Below, one piece after another: positions 1-5,337 of a stretch of DNA of 6,404 nt (positions are counted from its first letter, which is position 1; every line of letters begins with the position of its first letter). Source of the stretch: Desulfovibrio sp. Dsv1 (GTDB lineage: Bacteria > Desulfobacterota > Desulfovibrionia > Desulfovibrionales > Desulfovibrionaceae); assembly GCA_000403945.1 (NCBI GenBank), contig APFI01000170.1, forward strand, positions 1-6,404, given 5' to 3'. The notes below the pieces were generated by a model. The model saw only the letters and a list, made by a program, of their open reading frames with translations. It made no database searches and was not told the origin of the DNA. The position numbers and the translations under genes were made by a program.

Positions 1-90
1 CACTTCCAGGCCGCATGAGCGCGCCGCGCAGGCCGCCGAAAGACCGGCCGGGCCCGCGCCCACGACAATGACGTCCGTGTGCTTGTCCAT
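1..90 (-). CDS. FAD-dependent oxidoreductase, N-terminal fragment (alpha-like subunit of three-part amine dehydrogenase)
   Basis: Only the first 30 codons are inside the window; the gene runs off the left edge. The protein begins MDKHTDVIVVGAGPAGLSAA, a textbook FAD-binding Rossmann start with GAGPAG at residues 11-16. The ATG shares one base with the stop of the upstream 2Fe-2S gene (TAATG), and a GGAGG lies 7 bases upstream (98-102), so the two are probably translationally coupled. In the HcnABC, octopine-oxidase and D-hydroxyproline dehydrogenase families the same neighbourhood (small 2Fe-2S protein, DAO protein, second flavoprotein) encodes one complex, and this gene fits the large pyridine-nucleotide-disulfide-type flavoprotein. 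That assignment rests on context. Any FAD or NAD(P)-linked oxidoreductase would show the same N-terminus. Confidence 0.85.
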   Translation of the reverse strand, partial: MDKHTDVIVVGAGPAGLSAACAARSCGLEV

Positions 91-374
91 TATTTGTCCT
101 CCACGGGCGGCGTTTGCCGGTTCACAACCATGCCTTCGCGCACGGGCACCAGGCAGGACTGGACGTTGGCTTCGCCGTCGATTTCCATGAGGCATTCAAA
201 ACAGACGCCCATCAGGCAGTAGGGCGCGCGCGGGCTGTGGTCCACGGGATGGGTGGAGGTGTGCCCTATGTGGGCGTGCCCCAGCACGGCGGCGGCCACG
301 CTGATGCCCTCGGGCACGTCCTGTACCTGACCGTCAACGGTGATGCGCACGGTGGCTGTAGTGGCGGTGTGCAT
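90..374 (-). CDS. Small 2Fe-2S ferredoxin-like subunit (HcnA / gamma-subunit type, Fer2_4 family)
   Basis: This 94-residue protein probably carries electrons between two flavoprotein subunits of an amine or imino-acid dehydrogenase. Four cysteines at residues 53, 58, 61 and 74 give Cx4Cx2Cx12C, inside PYCLMGVCFECLMEIDG and followed by NVQSC. This is the plant-type 2Fe-2S pattern of HcnA-like proteins and of the N-terminal domain of sarcosine oxidase alpha. The early residues (VRITVDGQVQDVPEG) match the beta-grasp start. The ATG at 374 is chosen because AAAGGAG (380-386) lies 5 bases upstream; longer in-frame extensions run back into the DAO gene. The Shine-Dalgarno touches the TGA of the upstream DAO gene (386-388), and the stop overlaps the next ATG, indicating tight coupling on both sides. 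It has no signal peptide or membrane segment, so it is likely cytoplasmic. Confidence 0.9.
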   Translation of the reverse strand: MHTATTATVRITVDGQVQDVPEGISVAAAVLGHAHIGHTSTHPVDHSPRAPYCLMGVCFECLMEIDGEANVQSCLVPVREGMVVNRQTPPVEDK

Positions 375-385
375 GAAAACTCCTT

Positions 386-1519
386 TCAGCAGGCGAAGCC
401 GAAGCGTTTGAGCGTCATGCCGCGCGCGGTTTCGGGCAGGTCGCCGCCCAGAATGAAATCGGGCAGCAGACGGCTGTGCGCGGCGGCCATGGTCACGGCG
501 CTGTGGGTATTGATCAGGCTGACTTGCGGATGACCGGGCAGGCGGCTGTAAATGGCCATCTTGTCCTCGGGCATGACCCGCAGGCCGGACCAAGCCCGGA
601 TCAGCCGTTTTTTCGCCAGTTCCGGCCAGACCCGCATGGCCCAGCGGCCTTCCGTGGCCACAGAGGCGGGCGCGACCACGGCGTCGTGCCCCACGCGCTC
701 GTGTTTGAAGCCGATGATCACCGTGCCGCCGAAGGTCTGGGTGACGCCCAGCACCGGAATGGGCATGACCATGGGCAGCCGCTCCACCAGCAGCACCTGG
801 CCCTTGTCCGGATAGACGGGCAGGTCCGGCGCGGCGAAACGGGCGAAGCGCCGGTTGGCCAGCCCGGCGGCCAGCACCAGGCGGCGGCAGAAATAATCCC
901 CGTCGCGGGTGCTCACGCGGTAGCCGTCCTTGTGCGGGGCCACGTCGAGCACCAGGGTCTGCACGTATTCGGCCCCCAGCCGGGACAAGGCCGCGCGGTA
1001 GGCGCGCAGCAGGGCCAGGGGGTCAATGACGCCGTCATCCTCGCACCAGGCCGCGCCGCAGACTTCCGGCCCGAAGGCAATTTTGGGCAGCTTTTTTTCC
1101 AACTCGGCCCGTTCAATGACGGCCCCCCGGTACTCGCCCAGCGCCTCGCACAGCTTCACGATGTAGTCCGCGCGCTTCTGGAAATCCTCCTCGTCGAGCA
1201 CCGGAATCAGCCCGCCCGTGAAGTTCACGGGCACATGCATGCCGCTGATCTCTTCCAGTTCCCGGACCAGTTCCGGAAAGAGTCGCGAGGACATGAAGCC
1301 CCAGCGGGCGTATTCCGGCAGATGCAGGAATTTGGACTGGCACCAGATCAGCCCCACATTGGTGCGCGAGGCCATGTTGGTTCTGGTGGGCGCGTCCAGT
1401 ACCGTGGCCTTGCAGCCCTTGCCCGCCAGGCCGTATGCCAGGGCCGCGCCGGCAATGCCGCCGCCCACGATGATGACGTCGCGCTCTCCGGCAGCTTTTG
1501 GGAGCGTTTTCTTGTTCAT
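386..1519 (-). CDS. DAO-family FAD-dependent oxidoreductase (HcnC / OoxB-like beta subunit)
   Basis: This 377-residue flavoprotein belongs to the glycine/D-amino-acid oxidase-like (DAO) family, which oxidises C-N bonds of amino or imino acids to imines. The FAD Rossmann motif GGGIAG is at residues 19-24, in DVIIVGGGIAG. The second FAD-contact strand LVLAAGLANR is near 214-223. The C-terminal region (SGLRVMPEDKMAIYSRLPG near 311-329, then INTHSAVTMA near 336-345) fits the family's flavin-capping end. Length is normal for the family. The ATG at 1519 has GAGG 6 bases upstream (1526-1529); a TTG twelve bases earlier lies across that Shine-Dalgarno and is less likely. The gene sits 25 bases after ridA and 11 bases before the 2Fe-2S gene. 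Context with the 2Fe-2S protein and second flavoprotein favours a dehydrogenase complex over a free oxidase, especially if the host is anaerobic. The substrate is unknown. Confidence 0.88.
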   Translation of the reverse strand: MNKKTLPKAAGERDVIIVGGGIAGAALAYGLAGKGCKATVLDAPTRTNMASRTNVGLIWCQSKFLHLPEYARWGFMSSRLFPELVRELEEISGMHVPVNFTGGLIPVLDEEDFQKRADYIVKLCEALGEYRGAVIERAELEKKLPKIAFGPEVCGAAWCEDDGVIDPLALLRAYRAALSRLGAEYVQTLVLDVAPHKDGYRVSTRDGDYFCRRLVLAAGLANRRFARFAAPDLPVYPDKGQVLLVERLPMVMPIPVLGVTQTFGGTVIIGFKHERVGHDAVVAPASVATEGRWAMRVWPELAKKRLIRAWSGLRVMPEDKMAIYSRLPGHPQVSLINTHSAVTMAAAHSRLLPDFILGGDLPETARGMTLKRFGFAC

Positions 1520-1544
1520 CTTCCGCCTCAAGGCAGCAATTTGC

Positions 1545-1928
1545 TCAGGCTTTGTCCCTGTATGCGACGCAGTCCACTTCCACGCGCAGGTCGCTCATCA
1601 TGGCGGCCTGCACGCAGACCCTGGCCGGGGCGTGCTCGGGCGTGAAAAATTCCGCGTAGACCTTGTTGAACTGGGCGAAATCGCGCGGGTCGTCGATGAA
1701 GACGTTTACCCGCACCACATCCTCCAGGACGTATCCGGCCAGGACCAGGGCGGCCTTGAGATTGGCGAGGGCCGCGCGGGCCTGCACGGTCATGCTGCCG
1801 GAAACGATTTCGCCGTCGGCGTCGCGGGGCACCTGCCCGCTGACGTACAGCCAGCCGTCCGCTTCAACGGCCTTGGAGAAGGGCAGCGCGCCCGCTTTGG
1901 CCGGGGTTCCGTAACGAGTGATGGGCAT
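1545..1928 (-). CDS. ridA: RidA family enamine/imine deaminase (YjgF/YER057c/UK114)
   Basis: This 127-residue protein is the usual full length for RidA proteins, which form trimers and hydrolyse reactive enamines/imines to ketones plus ammonia. Visible hallmarks are LYVSGQVPRDADGEIV (residues 27-42), QARAALANLKAAL near 49-61, DVVRVNVFIDD near 70-80, and the end block PARVCVQ...VEVDCVA. Arg103 in PARVCV and Glu117 in VEVDCVA correspond to the substrate-binding Arg and catalytic Glu of active RidA (Arg105 and Glu120 in E. coli), so this member is predicted to be active as a deaminase. The ATG at 1928 has AAGGAG 6 bases upstream (1935-1940); the longer open frame running back into tctC is rejected for that reason. 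Placement just before the DAO flavoprotein suggests it handles the imine that enzyme makes. Confidence 0.93.
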   Translation of the reverse strand: MPITRYGTPAKAGALPFSKAVEADGWLYVSGQVPRDADGEIVSGSMTVQARAALANLKAALVLAGYVLEDVVRVNVFIDDPRDFAQFNKVYAEFFTPEHAPARVCVQAAMMSDLRVEVDCVAYRDKA

Positions 1929-1954
1929 GGGAGGCTCCTTTTTTTGCCACGCGT

Positions 1955-1988
1955 CGTCCGCGCGGAACCCGGACGGGCCCGCGCGGGC
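1955..1988 (-). other. GC-rich intercistronic dyads between tctC and ridA
   Basis: The 68-base gap between tctC and ridA holds a perfect 12-base palindrome GCCCGCGCGGGC (1977-1988) and, next to it, a stem CGTCCG (1955-1960) / CGGACG (1970-1975) with a 9-base loop. A 10-base palindrome TCCGCGCGGA (1957-1966) overlaps the second stem, so alternative folds exist. No U-run follows on the minus-strand transcript (the next tract is A-rich, GCAAAAAAA), so this is not a standard intrinsic terminator. Its position just 3' of the binding-protein gene fits a structure that stabilises the upstream mRNA or partly attenuates downstream expression. That role is inference. Confidence 0.45.
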
Positions 1989-1996
1989 GGGAGAGG

Positions 1997-2971
1997 CTAG
2001 TTCTTGGCGGGGGAAAGACTCTTCAGCACGGCGCCGATTTCGTCGTACTGCTCCTTGAGTTGCTTCATCCATGCCTCGCCAGCGATAAAGTCGGGCGTGG
2101 CGTTCATATTGTTGATGGCCTTGACGAATTCGGGGTCCTTGACGACTTCCGCGGTAACGGCGACGAGCTTGTCAATAACGGCCTGGGGGGTTCCCTTGGG
2201 AGCGGCGATGCCGCCCCAGCCGTAATACTTGCCCGCGTAGCCCTGTTCTTCGAAGGTGAGGGCGTCGGGATATTCGGCGCTCTTGCTGCCGATGGCGAGA
2301 ATCTTCAGCTTGCCCGCCTTGACCATGGGGGCGTAGTTCTGGGGAAAGAGAAAGGTCATGTCGCCATGATTGCCCAGCACGGCCGTGGCCGCGTCGGCGC
2401 CGGACTTGTATTCCACCTGCTTCATTTTGACGCCCGCGGTGCTCTGCCAGTTGCGCATGGCCAGGGACAGCCAGGAGGTGGCCGCCGGGCTGGCGAAAAC
2501 CAGCTTGCCGGGATTCTTTTCGGCGTCTTCGGCCAGTTCCTTCAGCGTGTTCCAGGGCGCGTCGGCGTTGACCACCACGGCGCAGTTGGCGATCATGACG
2601 CGCGCGATGTAGTCAAAGCTGTCCAGAGTGTAACCGGCGTTGCTGATGGTTTGCGGAATGATCAGTGACGGACCGGCCTGGGCCAGGAAAAGCGTGTAGC
2701 CGTCGGGCTTGGCCTTGGCGGCGAAAAGGCTGCCGGCCACACCGCCGCCGCCCGCCTTGTTCACAACCACCACGGGCTGGCCGAGTTTGCGTTTGGCGAA
2801 TTCCGCCCAGACGCGGGCGGTCAGGTCGGAGTCGCCGCCGGCCCCATAGGGGCTGATGAGCTGAATGGGCTTGTCGGGGTAGGCATCGGCGGCGTTTGCC
2901 GACACCGTGAAGGCGACCGCGAGCGACAGACAGGCCAGACCGAACAGTGCGGACCGAAGATGCTTGAGCAT
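1997..2971 (-). CDS. tctC: TTT transporter periplasmic substrate-binding protein (TctC / Bug family)
   Basis: This 324-residue exported solute receptor of a tripartite tricarboxylate transporter has the typical length for TctC/Bug proteins. Residues 1-27 form a signal peptide: basic start MLKHLR, hydrophobic core SALFGLACLSLAVAF, and likely cleavage after SANA (24-27), giving a mature start near ADAYPDKPI. Family motifs follow: YPDKPIQLISPYGAGG (31-46) with SDLTAR, matching the usual PFxAGGxxDxxAR; PVVVVNKAGGGGVAG (66-80); and KPDGYTL (88-94). Later blocks KLVFASPAATS and LKILAIGS are also typical. The ATG at 2971 has AGGAG 5 bases upstream (2977-2981). It lies 25 bases after tctA and is followed by GC-rich dyads. 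Bug receptors bind carboxylates or amino acids in a deep cleft; the ligand cannot be read from this sequence, but the catabolic genes downstream suggest an amino- or imino-group-bearing acid. Confidence 0.93.
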   Translation of the reverse strand: MLKHLRSALFGLACLSLAVAFTVSANAADAYPDKPIQLISPYGAGGDSDLTARVWAEFAKRKLGQPVVVVNKAGGGGVAGSLFAAKAKPDGYTLFLAQAGPSLIIPQTISNAGYTLDSFDYIARVMIANCAVVVNADAPWNTLKELAEDAEKNPGKLVFASPAATSWLSLAMRNWQSTAGVKMKQVEYKSGADAATAVLGNHGDMTFLFPQNYAPMVKAGKLKILAIGSKSAEYPDALTFEEQGYAGKYYGWGGIAAPKGTPQAVIDKLVAVTAEVVKDPEFVKAINNMNATPDFIAGEAWMKQLKEQYDEIGAVLKSLSPAKN

Positions 2972-3000
2972 ATTGTCTCCTGGGGTTGAGGGTTTCGTTT

Positions 3001-4494
3001 TCAGGCGAGCAGACGCGCGTTGCGCTTCCGCCCGCGAAGAATGCTGAAAACCGCGCCCGCTGTGAGCAGCAGCAACAGCACCGCCACGGGTTTTGTCAGA
3101 AAGATCATAAAGCTGCCGTCGGAAAGGGTCATGGTCTGATCAAAGGCCGATTCCAGCAGAGGGCCGAGAATGAAGCCGATGATCATGGGACCGGCGGGAA
3201 ACTGGAAGCGCCGCATCCCGTAGCCCAGCAGGCCGAACAGAATCAGGCAGAGCACGTCGAAAAGGCTCTGGTTGATGGAATAGGTTCCCACAAAGGCGAA
3301 GATGGTCACCGTGGAAAAAATGATGTGTTTGGGAAGCTGCGTGATGCGCACCCAGAACCGGAAACCCGTTTTGGCGATGACATACAGCAGGACGTCGCAG
3401 ATGATCAGCGAGGCGAAGATGCCGTAGACCACGGTAGTGTTGTCAAAGAAGATGTTCGGACCGGGAGTGATTCCCTGGATGAGAAAGGCCCCCATTAGCA
3501 CGGCGGTCACGTCGTCGCCGGGAATGCCCAGGGTCAGCAGGGGGATCATGGCCGAGCCCGTGACCGCGTTGTTGGCGGCTTCGGGGGCCAGCACGCCGGC
3601 CACGTTGCCCTTGCCGAAGGTTTCGGGATTTTTTGACGTGCGACGGGCCTCGGAATAGGCCATGTAGGCCGCCGGAGAAGCGCCCAGGCCGGGCAGCGCC
3701 CCGATGATGGAGCCGATAAGGGAGGAGCGCAACAGGACGGGAATGTGGGCTTTGAACTCCTTCCAGGTCAGGCGGCCGTTTTCGTCCTTGAGGTTCAGTT
3801 TCTGCTGGATGACGGAGCTGATGCGGCTGCTGGCCTGATGGATGACCTCCGGCAGACAGAGCAGGCCGATGACCATGGGAATCAGCGCGATGCCGCCCAT
3901 CAGATTTTCATTGTCAAAGGTGAAGCGGATGGCGCCCGTGGCGCCCGAGGCCCCCACTGTGGCCAGCAGGATGCCGACGCCAGCGCAGATGATGCCCTTG
4001 GTCAGCGAGGGGCCGGAAATGCTGCCCACAACGGTCAGCGCCAGCAGGATAAGACAGCACTGTTCCACGGGGCCGATCTTGAGCGTCAGATAGGCCAGGG
4101 GCGCGGCCACGCAGATCAGCAGGATGTTGCTGAAGGTGTCGCCGAAGACGGAACCTGTCAGGGCGGCGTTGAGCGCTTTGCCTGCCTTCCCCTGTCGGGT
4201 CAGCGGAAAACCGTCCATGGCCGTGCAGACGGCCGGGGGCGCGCCGGGGGTGTTGAGCAGCACCGCCGTGATGGAACCGCCGAACATGCTGGCCTTGTAG
4301 ATGCCCAGCAGCATGGGAATGCCCACCAGCGGGCTGACGTAAAAGGTCATGGGCAGCAGGATGGAAATGGCCATGATGCCCGAGATGCCGGGGATGGCCC
4401 CGAAAATCAGCCCGGTCAGAATGCCGAGGGCAATGGCTCCGATGGAAGGCAGGGTAAAGACGGAAATGAGTCCTGTGCAGATGTCGACAAGCAT
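3001..4494 (-). CDS. tctA: TTT transporter large membrane subunit (TctA)
   Basis: This 497-residue inner-membrane protein has many hydrophobic segments across its length and is the translocating subunit of a tripartite tricarboxylate transporter, driven by an ion gradient. Diagnostic motifs are seen in both internal halves: FGAIPGISGIMA (31-42), then LLNTPGAPPAVCTAMDG (79-95) with FPLTRQGKAGKAL; and in the second half GALPGLGASPAAYMAY (265-280), GVLAPEAANNAVTGSA (300-315), and PLLTLGIPGDD (318-328). The paired PG-containing loops are the family's pseudo-repeat. The C-terminus is basic (RGRKRNARLLA). ATG at 4494 is chosen over an upstream start near 4575 because GGAGG (4500-4504) lies 5 bases before it and the family's conserved N-terminus begins here; the extension overlaps tctB. 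It is 18-19 bases after tctB and 29 before tctC, in the common B-A-C order. Confidence 0.96.
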   Translation of the reverse strand: MLVDICTGLISVFTLPSIGAIALGILTGLIFGAIPGISGIMAISILLPMTFYVSPLVGIPMLLGIYKASMFGGSITAVLLNTPGAPPAVCTAMDGFPLTRQGKAGKALNAALTGSVFGDTFSNILLICVAAPLAYLTLKIGPVEQCCLILLALTVVGSISGPSLTKGIICAGVGILLATVGASGATGAIRFTFDNENLMGGIALIPMVIGLLCLPEVIHQASSRISSVIQQKLNLKDENGRLTWKEFKAHIPVLLRSSLIGSIIGALPGLGASPAAYMAYSEARRTSKNPETFGKGNVAGVLAPEAANNAVTGSAMIPLLTLGIPGDDVTAVLMGAFLIQGITPGPNIFFDNTTVVYGIFASLIICDVLLYVIAKTGFRFWVRITQLPKHIIFSTVTIFAFVGTYSINQSLFDVLCLILFGLLGYGMRRFQFPAGPMIIGFILGPLLESAFDQTMTLSDGSFMIFLTKPVAVLLLLLTAGAVFSILRGRKRNARLLA

Positions 4495-4513
4495 GTGTTC
4501 CTCCGGCGGCGCG

Positions 4514-5026
4514 CTACTCGAACAGGATGCCCTGGGGCAGGATGATCTGCATGAGATGCATGGCCACATAGTCAAGCAGCAGCGTGAACAGGATGTAGAA
4601 CACCATGCCGGTCAGCCAGCGCGTCAGGCCCAGCATGAGTGAGATGAGCAACATGACGATGGGGGTGGAATAAAGAAAACCCACATATTGCAAACCCAGA
4701 AGATAGAGAAAGAGCACGCCCACATAGCCCGCCAGAGCCAGAAAGCGCCCGGCTTCCTCGCCGGCTTCCTGGAGCAGGATGCGCTCGTCGTCCACCAGCC
4801 CCGCGTGCATGTGGTAAAGCGAGCGCAACGAAAAAAACAGAAGCAGGGCGCTCATGGCCAGACAGATCACGGTGATGAGCATGGGGAAAAAGGCCGGGGA
4901 AAGCGTGCTGGGCATGGTGGCGAGAACCCAGTGCTCAATGTTGAAGTACAGGAAGGCGAAAAAGAGTACGCAGAAAAGGCTGAGCCCGAATTCAATCCAG
5001 ATGTTCCGCTTGAGAAGTTCCGGCAT
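4514..5026 (-). CDS. tctB: TTT transporter small membrane subunit (TctB)
   Basis: This 170-residue membrane protein matches the usual TctB size and layout. Hydrophobic segments lie near residues 13-33, 43-66, 96-112, 116-135 and 140-156, with a charged, acidic loop (DDERILLQEAGEEAGRF, 79-95) between the second and third. TctB proteins are poorly conserved in sequence, so the call rests on topology, the SPAFFPMLI segment (43-51, typical of the family's first loop) and the neighbouring tctA and tctC. The ATG at 5026 has GGAG 7 bases upstream (5034-5037). The open frame continues to 5308, but that would start upstream of the sigma-54 promoter at 5114-5128, so the short form is chosen. It is the first gene of the leftward operon. 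Overlap with tctA is absent; 19 bases separate them. Confidence 0.9.
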   Translation of the reverse strand: MPELLKRNIWIEFGLSLFCVLFFAFLYFNIEHWVLATMPSTLSPAFFPMLITVICLAMSALLLFFSLRSLYHMHAGLVDDERILLQEAGEEAGRFLALAGYVGVLFLYLLGLQYVGFLYSTPIVMLLISLMLGLTRWLTGMVFYILFTLLLDYVAMHLMQIILPQGILFE

Positions 5027-5059
5027 GGTGTTTCTCCGCCGTAACGGTTGCGCAGAAGC

Positions 5060-5075
5060 CGGGGAGCCGTCCCCG
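5060..5075 (-). other. Leader hairpin in predicted tctB 5' untranslated region
   Basis: The minus-strand leader can fold CGGGGA / TCCCCG with a 4-base loop (6 G/C-rich pairs). It lies about 27 bases downstream of the predicted sigma-54 start site and 34 bases before the tctB ATG. No U-run follows, so it is not an intrinsic terminator. It could stabilise the 5' end of the mRNA or be a chance GC-rich fold. Confidence 0.35.
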
Positions 5076-5113
5076 ATGCTGGGCCTCGCATGTTTTGAAC
5101 GCTCTCCGGTAAA

Positions 5114-5128
5114 GCAGGAAGTGTGCCA
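5114..5128 (-). promoter_or_regulatory. Sigma-54 (-24/-12) promoter for the tct-ridA-oxidoreductase operon
   Basis: Read on the minus strand the site is CTGGCACACTTCCTGCT. Against the established consensus YTGGCACGNNNNTTGCW it has the invariant GG and GC at the correct spacing, an exact TGGCAC and a matching Y and W; only the G after TGGCAC (A here) and one T of TTGC (C here) differ. Transcription would start near 5102, giving a tctB leader of about 76 bases. The divergent neighbour is a sigma-54-dependent activator, which independently supports the call. Confidence 0.85.
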
Positions 5129-5148
5129 GAAACGGCCCGTCGGATTTT

Positions 5149-5161
5149 TTTCAAAGTATTT
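5149..5161 (+). promoter_or_regulatory. Possible IHF site between the sigma-54 promoter and upstream activator dyad
   Basis: TTTCAAAGTATTT matches the IHF core WATCAA-N4-TTR at 7 of 9 informative positions and is preceded by a T-run, the usual A/T flank. Its centre is about 53 bp upstream of the predicted operon start, where IHF bends DNA in many sigma-54 promoters. The match is imperfect and such sites are common in AT-rich DNA. Confidence 0.3.
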
Positions 5162-5196
5162 CCACAGGCTGGAAGAAAAATCGGGCCACGCCCCAT

Positions 5197-5215
5197 ATGT
5201 AACATTATGTGACAT
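5197..5215. promoter_or_regulatory. Double ATGTNACAT dyad, probable upstream activating sequence
   Basis: ATGTAACAT-T-ATGTGACAT is a 19-bp near-perfect inverted repeat made of two 9-bp units, each of which is itself a dyad (ATGT-N-ACAT). Its core TGTAACATTATGTGACA (5198-5214) has TGT-N11-ACA spacing shared with two other elements nearby. The centre (5206) is about 104 bp upstream of the predicted sigma-54 start site, the usual distance for activator binding in such promoters. The binding protein is inferred to be the divergent activator. A CRP/FNR-type site is an alternative, since one arm resembles TGTGA. Confidence 0.6.
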
Positions 5216-5290
5216 GATTCGCGCTGGGCCAACGCCGTGCAAGAGTATTGCGGCATCATAGCTTGTATCTTGCGCTGTTGGCGAAAAGAG

Positions 5291-5307
5291 TGTAACAAAA
5301 AGATACA
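5291..5307. repeat. Second TGT-N11-ACA dyad, upstream of the regulator gene
   Basis: TGTAACAAAAAGATACA is identical at 12 of 17 positions to the core of the double dyad at 5198-5214, including the first seven bases TGTAACA and the last three ACA. The two start 93 bp apart, close to nine helical turns, so both would face the same side of the DNA. It overlaps the possible -10 of the regulator gene, which would suit autoregulation. Confidence 0.45.
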
Positions 5308-5309
5308 AT
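5304..5309 (+). promoter_or_regulatory. Possible -10 element for the regulator gene
   Basis: TACAAT differs from the TATAAT consensus at one base and lies 28 bases before the ATG at 5338. The best upstream hexamer, TTGGCG (5278-5283), is 20 bp away, longer than the ideal 17, so the -35 is poor. This would fit a weak or activator-modulated housekeeping promoter. It is a tentative call. Confidence 0.3.
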
Positions 5310-5325
5310 GTAAATTTTTATTACA
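5309..5325. repeat. Third TGTAA-N7-TTACA dyad, adjacent to the regulator start
   Basis: TGTAAATTTTTATTACA is a perfect 5-bp inverted repeat (TGTAA / TTACA) with the same 17-base length and TGT-N11-ACA spacing as the two other elements. Its centre is 18 bp from the second element, and it ends 2 bases before the AGGA ribosome site (5327-5330) of the regulator gene. Protein bound here would block initiation of that gene, consistent with autorepression. Confidence 0.5.
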
Positions 5326-5337
5326 CAGGACAAGCCC

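Larger units (their letters stand above)
5027..5337. promoter_or_regulatory. Divergent control region between tctB and the sigma-54 activator gene
   Basis: This 311-base gene-free stretch separates the leftward operon from the rightward regulator. The half nearest the regulator is AT-rich compared with the surrounding genes, as expected of promoter DNA. From tctB outward it contains a leader hairpin, a sigma-54 promoter, an IHF-like site, a double ATGTNACAT dyad, a GCAA-N5-TTGC dyad (5239-5251), a 9-bp inverted repeat TTGTATCTT (5263-5271) / AAGATACAA (5300-5308), and two more TGT-N11-ACA dyads beside the regulator start. No credible small protein gene or RNA gene was seen within it. Confidence 0.8.

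Noticed and set aside
476..1645. Long plus-strand open frame of 389 codons opposite the DAO and ridA genes
   Set aside because: It is a GC-rich shadow of the minus-strand genes: His/Gly/Gln/Arg-rich, low-complexity translation, no family motifs, and the opposite strand has clear FAD and RidA motifs.
1929..1950. GGAGGCTCC followed by a T-run, resembling a plus-strand terminator
   Set aside because: The stem is only 3-4 pairs with almost no loop, no plus-strand gene precedes it, and the same bases form the ridA ribosome site on the minus strand.
3745..4545. Plus-strand open frame of 266 codons opposite tctA
   Set aside because: The translation is rich in Gly, Gln, Asp and His with no hydrophobic core, typical of the antisense frame of a membrane protein gene; tctA is unmistakable on the other strand.
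5225..5240. Second possible plus-strand sigma-54 site TGGGCC...GTGC
   Set aside because: The GG-to-GC spacing is one base too long and the -24 box is poor; sigma-54 is strict about this spacing.
5279..5293. Possible plus-strand sigma-54 site (TGGCGA...) upstream of the regulator
   Set aside because: The GG is present but the -12 GC is missing (GT at that position) and TGGCAC is only partly matched.
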